A DNA stretch of 43,527 nucleotides from Pseudomonas amygdali. GTDB taxonomy: Bacteria > Pseudomonadota > Gammaproteobacteria > Pseudomonadales > Pseudomonadaceae. The stretch lies in contig NZ_LKBW01000261.1 in the NCBI RefSeq assembly GCF_002699855.1, forward strand, positions 1 to 43,527. The letters are read 5' to 3'. A program made the translations under genes and the position numbers. Shown one piece after another: positions 40,319-43,527 of this stretch; within the stretch, counting starts at the first letter, position 1; each line of letters begins with the position of its first letter. The notes under the pieces are model-generated. The model worked only from the letters and a program-made list of their open reading frames with translations, made no database searches and was not told where the DNA came from.

Positions 40319-42943
40319 TCAGGGTGCCAAGCCATAAGCTTCTGACGCGGGGCCGCCGCCCTTGCCGTGAAGCGGGGCAAGGCATGCTGCAAGTTCGCTT
40401 TTGCGAAACGGCTTTGTGAGCCGCGGAAGATCCGGATCAAGGCCCTCACGTTCGGCATACCCGGAGACCAGAAGGACCGCGGTTCCAGGCCTTGAGGAGC
40501 GGACCACCCGGGCCAGATCGGTCCCGTTGATACCCGGCATGAGGTGGTCAGTGATCAGCAGATCAAATGCCTGCCCGTTGGCTATCAGTTGCATGGCCTC
40601 TTCACCTGACCCGGCCTCGATCACGCGGTAACCCAGCTCGGCCAGCATGTAACAGGTGCTTGCCCGTACCAGTTCCTCATCGTCGACCAGCAGCGCGATC
40701 CCGCGCGTCAATTGCGGCTCTGACGCCTCGACAATGTGCAAAGCCGCTGCTGGCACGGTCATGCTGCGCGGCAACCACAGCTCCACTTTCGTCCCGAAAC
40801 CTGGCGAACTCTGAATCGTGAGAGCACCGTTCAATTGTGATGCCAGCCCATGCACCATCGAAAGACCCAGACCAGTCCCTTTGCCGACACCCTTTGTGGA
40901 GAAGAATGGCTCCACCGCTCGGCCAAGCGTGGCAGCGTCCATGCCAGTGCCCGTATCTGCGACGGTTAAACAGAGGTATTCGCCTTTCGGCAGCTTCGAA
41001 CGATGCCCATCGCCTACCAGCACCGTACCGGCAGATATGCACAGGGTGCCGCCCCCGATCATCGCGTCACGCGCGTTCACAGAAAGGTTGAGAACAGCCA
41101 TCTCCAGCTGGTTTTGATCGGCAATGGCAGCGGGCAGATTCTCTGGAGCGTCGACGACCACTTTGATTTTCGGCCCGGCCGTTCTGGCCACCAGATCGCC
41201 CATATCGCTCAGCAATTTGGCCACATCGACCGGAACCGTCTGCAAGGGCTGACGGCGCGCGAAGGCTAGCAGTCTCTGTACCAGCGTCTTGGCACGCTCC
41301 GCCGATTGCATTGCGCCCGAGATGAGACGTTGCTCTCGATCGCCACCCACGCCACGTCGCAGAAGCAGATCGAGCGTGCCCACAATGGGCGTGAGCAGGT
41401 TATTGAAGTCATGCGCAACGCCGCCGGTAAGCTGCCCCATTGCTTCCATCTTCTGGCTCTGGCGCAGCGTCTGCTGGACCTCCTCGCGCTCGGCGATGGC
41501 CTGGACAATTCGCCTTTCAAGGGTGTCGTTAAGCTCCCTCAACTCCTCCTCGGCAGCCTTGCGAGCAGTGATTTCGATTGCGGTGCCGGTGACGCGCAAA
41601 CAGACACCGGCTGCATTGAACACCCCGCGCCCCTTTGCCGCGATCCAGCGAACGATGCCGTCCTCTCGGCCAACCGTGCGGTAGTCGACCTCGTAGAGCG
41701 CGCGACGCTCTGGATCTGCGGCCGCCAGGAAGGCGTCGATCGTCGCATCACGATCCTCGGGGTGCAAACCATCATAGAAATCTTGCAACGTGACCTTCAC
41801 GTTAGCCGAGATGCCGAACATCGCCTTGGTTTGTGAAGGCCAAACCAGCGTGTCATGAACCAGATCCACGTCCCAGAAACCCACATCGGCGTGGTCGACG
41901 GCAAGACGCAATCTCGACTCGCTGATACGGATCGCGGAATCCGTTCGTGCACGGTGAACAATCAGTCCGACCGTATGAGCCACGAAGTTGATGATCTCAA
42001 TATCCGCTGGCAATGGCTCACGCAGCTCACGGTGGTACAGGACGAACGCACCGAGCAGTGCGCCCTGCGCCGAACGGATAGGAACCGACCAGCAGACGAG
42101 CAGCCCATGTCCGACGGCCAGATCGCGGAACTCGCTCCAGCGTGGGTCGATCATGATGTCGGCCACTGCCATTAATGCGCTCTGGTAGCCCTGGAACGGG
42201 GCGACAGCAATGGCTTTGAGAGCGTCAGTGTAAGCGTCAGGCAGACTCGGGCCGGCACAATGCTCCACGTGATACATGTCTTCATCCAGGAGCACGATGC
42301 TCCCCACGAATCCCGACGTTGACAGCGCTTCCACTTCGCGGACGATTGCATCCAGGGTAACGTTCAGGGTTGTTACTTCTACAGCCAGCTCCAGGATTCG
42401 ATTCTGAGTGGTCCTTAGTGCCGCCCCGCGATTGCGTGCCTGGGTCAGGCGCGCATTCTCGATTGCGATGGTTGCCAGTCGCGCCAGACTTTCCAACAGT
42501 TTGATCGTATCGGGATCATGATCGCGAACATCGGACCAGTAAGCGCCAAGCGCCGAGAACGGAACAGGTCTACCGATGGGCACCATCACGAGGCTTCGGA
42601 CAAAGGTCGGCGCGTAAGCGTCCTGCGGGATGCGTGGATCGAGCCAAACGTCACGGATCGCAACCGTCTCACCATGGCGCATCGTCCAACCAGATACACA
42701 ATGGTCAATCAGGAAGCTCTGTCCTTGCCAAAGGGGAGAGACCGCATCTTCGGCTACATAAGAACAGCGGCCTTCATTTTCTATGACGACCGCAATGCCC
42801 TCCGCGCCTACCGCAGCGCGCGCCGTGTCCCTCAACACAGCGACGACCTCCTCCACCGAGGCCGCACAGGTCAGTCTCTCGCTGGCACTCAGCACATGAG
42901 ACAGGCGGTCATCACCGATCAGATCCTTGGGGACATTAAGCAA
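40319..42943 (-). CDS. Hybrid sensor histidine kinase (GAF-GAF-PAS-HisKA-HATPase-REC)
   Basis: An 874-residue soluble sensor kinase with no membrane segments. GAF-like domains lie at about residues 20-165 and 185-335, and a PAS domain at about 340-460 (DVGFWDVDLVHDTLVWPSQT; PAC part VRWIAAKGRGVF). The dimerisation domain has phospho-accepting His511 in GGVAHDFNNLL. The ATPase domain has Asn623 in SVNARDAM, DTGTGM (663-668) and GTGLGLS (689-695). A C-terminal receiver domain has the acidic pair DDE near 754-756, phospho-accepting Asp799 (LLITDHLMPG) and Lys844 (LTKPF). No cognate regulator gene is adjacent. All catalytic residues are present. Ligand and output are unknown; it is not part of the known hrp regulatory circuit. 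Confidence 0.9.
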   Translation of the reverse strand: MLNVPKDLIGDDRLSHVLSASERLTCAASVEEVVAVLRDTARAAVGAEGIAVVIENEGRCSYVAEDAVSPLWQGQSFLIDHCVSGWTMRHGETVAIRDVWLDPRIPQDAYAPTFVRSLVMVPIGRPVPFSALGAYWSDVRDHDPDTIKLLESLARLATIAIENARLTQARNRGAALRTTQNRILELAVEVTTLNVTLDAIVREVEALSTSGFVGSIVLLDEDMYHVEHCAGPSLPDAYTDALKAIAVAPFQGYQSALMAVADIMIDPRWSEFRDLAVGHGLLVCWSVPIRSAQGALLGAFVLYHRELREPLPADIEIINFVAHTVGLIVHRARTDSAIRISESRLRLAVDHADVGFWDVDLVHDTLVWPSQTKAMFGISANVKVTLQDFYDGLHPEDRDATIDAFLAAADPERRALYEVDYRTVGREDGIVRWIAAKGRGVFNAAGVCLRVTGTAIEITARKAAEEELRELNDTLERRIVQAIAEREEVQQTLRQSQKMEAMGQLTGGVAHDFNNLLTPIVGTLDLLLRRGVGGDREQRLISGAMQSAERAKTLVQRLLAFARRQPLQTVPVDVAKLLSDMGDLVARTAGPKIKVVVDAPENLPAAIADQNQLEMAVLNLSVNARDAMIGGGTLCISAGTVLVGDGHRSKLPKGEYLCLTVADTGTGMDAATLGRAVEPFFSTKGVGKGTGLGLSMVHGLASQLNGALTIQSSPGFGTKVELWLPRSMTVPAAALHIVEASEPQLTRGIALLVDDEELVRASTCYMLAELGYRVIEAGSGEEAMQLIANGQAFDLLITDHLMPGINGTDLARVVRSSRPGTAVLLVSGYAEREGLDPDLPRLTKPFRKSELAACLAPLHGKGGGPASEAYGLAP

Positions 42944-43260
42944 ACGGATCTCCCAACGGCCGCAGAATCCTGTTCCGCGGCGTGGTTCAAATTGAAGGAG
43001 GAAAAGAGATACTGAAGCGCGACTCTCTTTTCACAGTTGTCGAATTTCAGTCTCTCAGAAAAACGATTATCAAGCATCACCGCTGCGGTATTTTGCGACC
43101 GGTAGCACTTGGCCATGATTTTTTCCCCGCGAAGGGCAGCTTTGGGCCGGCTGTGTTGAAAAAACTGGTTTTCTCAAACGGGCTGATCATTGGTCGACGA
43201 CTTATTCAACAGAATCGGTAAAAAACTCTCTTTCGCAGGCGCGATCTTAATGTCCCAGGT
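42944..43260. other. Gap upstream of the kinase gene, no supported gene
   Basis: This 317-base stretch should contain the kinase promoter (read leftward). A stretch near 43153 (GGCTGTGTTGAAAAAAC) resembles the ends of several Pseudomonas IS elements, and GACTTATTCAACAGAATCGG near 43199 could be a related inverted end, but I cannot match either to a family. An open frame crosses 42982-43221 on the + strand, without a ribosome-binding site or recognisable protein features. Confidence 0.4.
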
Positions 43261-43432
43261 TTAGCTGTCATTCAGGACTGCCGGAGTAGCAGCCGTCCCA
43301 GCCAACAGACCACCATCAATGTTGAACTCACTGCCCGTGATGTAGGTGGCGTCATCCGACGCGAGCAGCAAGGCCAGAGCGGCCACTTCTTCAGGCATTC
43401 CGAATCTCCTGAGCGGAGTGTCTTGAACCAGC
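43261..43432 (-). pseudogene. Short-chain dehydrogenase/reductase, 3' fragment
   Basis: The C-terminal 50-odd residues of a classical [23 protein letters not shown] and [18 protein letters not shown] are the conserved end of the FabG-like family (substrate-binding loop, then the D-G-G motif). The Rossmann fold and the catalytic Ser-Tyr-Lys are missing because the sequence to the right is the start of an IS3-type element. The gene was presumably split by that insertion; the 5' part, if still present, lies outside the window. Confidence 0.85.
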
Positions 43433-43527
43433 GTGGTATGACCCCCGAAGGTTGGACGCAACCTTTGGAGGCGTCATGGGTAAATATACAGTGCAGGCAA
43501 AACTCGCAGCCGTGAAAGAATATTGTG
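43433..43527 (+). mobile_element. Left end of an IS3-family insertion sequence
   Basis: TGGTATGACCCCCGAAGGTT at about 43434-43453 resembles the terminal inverted repeat of IS3-family (IS51/IS150-like) elements, and a transposase start follows 40 bases later. The element runs off the window and interrupts the SDR gene. Confidence 0.65.
43476..43527 (+). CDS. IS3-family transposase OrfA, N-terminal fragment
   Basis: ATG 43476 follows GGAGG with six bases of spacing and opens the frame MGKYTVQAKLAAVKEYC, cut by the window end. This matches the beginning of the helix-turn-helix OrfA proteins of IS3-family elements (pattern KY-x5-K-x2-AV-x2-Y). Only 17 codons are visible. Confidence 0.65.
   Translation, partial: MGKYTVQAKLAAVKEYC

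Noticed and set aside
43153..43215. Complete small IS or MITE above the kinase gene
   Set aside because: GGCTGTGTTGAAAAA and a possible inverted partner are visible, but they do not form clear terminal repeats and there is no target duplication that I can see.
1..43527. CRISPR array, tRNA or rRNA genes
   Set aside because: I saw no regularly spaced repeats, no tRNA cloverleaf and no rRNA sequence. The tRNA-Leu that often borders this island is not in the window.

Overview
This window is the core of a plant-pathogenic Pseudomonas syringae-complex pathogenicity island. It carries a complete Hrp1-type type III secretion system (T3SS) cluster from hrpK to hrpR, followed by the conserved effector locus (hrpH, avrE, avrF, hopM1, shcM, hrpW, hopAA1). 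Family assignments come from recalled protein families and visible motifs; no database search was run. The HrpA (108 aa) and HrpZ (347 aa) sequences look to me more like the savastanoi/amygdali/syringae side of the complex than like the tomato DC3000 type, which is inference from memory.

Layout from left to right. Positions 1-590 are the edge of the exchangeable effector locus: a T3S chaperone like ShcA and a hopA1 effector cut after about 43 codons by what looks like the end of an insertion sequence. Positions 737-3722 hold hrpK (translocator) and hrpL (ECF sigma factor) with its sigma-54 promoter. Positions 3857-14374 are the hrpJ operon on the + strand: hrpJ-hrcV-hrpQ-hrcN-hrpO-hrpP-hrcQa-hrcQb-hrcR-hrcS-hrcT-hrcU. 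Positions 14375-15440 hold two IS66-like 3' ends flanking a small membrane-protein gene. Positions 15439-18793 are the hrpF-hrpG-hrcC-hrpT-hrpV operon and 18816-22675 the hrpA-hrpZ-hrpB-hrcJ-hrpD-hrpE operon, both on the minus strand. Positions 22692-24571 are the enhancer-binding regulators hrpS and hrpR. A gap of about 1.1 kb with several strong hairpins separates hrpR from hrpH.

The effector locus runs from 25653 to 39010. avrE, avrF, shcM and hrpW are intact. hopM1 and hopAA1 each carry one single-base frameshift. Beyond it lie a bestrophin-like membrane protein, a hybrid sensor kinase (GAF-GAF-PAS-HisKA-HATPase-REC), a short-chain dehydrogenase remnant and the start of an IS3-family element.

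How the genes work together: HrpR and HrpS activate the sigma-54 promoter of hrpL. HrpL then recognises hrp boxes (GGAACC-N15/16-CCACNNA), of which I can place nine: before hrpK, hrpJ, hrpF, hrpA, hrpH, avrE, shcM (one mismatch), hrpW and hopAA1. HrpV and HrpG feed back on HrpS. The hrc genes build the export gate, ATPase, C-ring and secretin; HrpA forms the pilus; HrpZ, HrpW and HrpK help translocation; AvrE, HopM1 and HopAA1 are the delivered effectors. The most notable observations are the two frameshifted effectors, the IS-truncated hopA1, the insertion between hrcU and hrpV, the structured hrpR-hrpH gap, and a 48-codon open extension directly behind the kinase stop codon.
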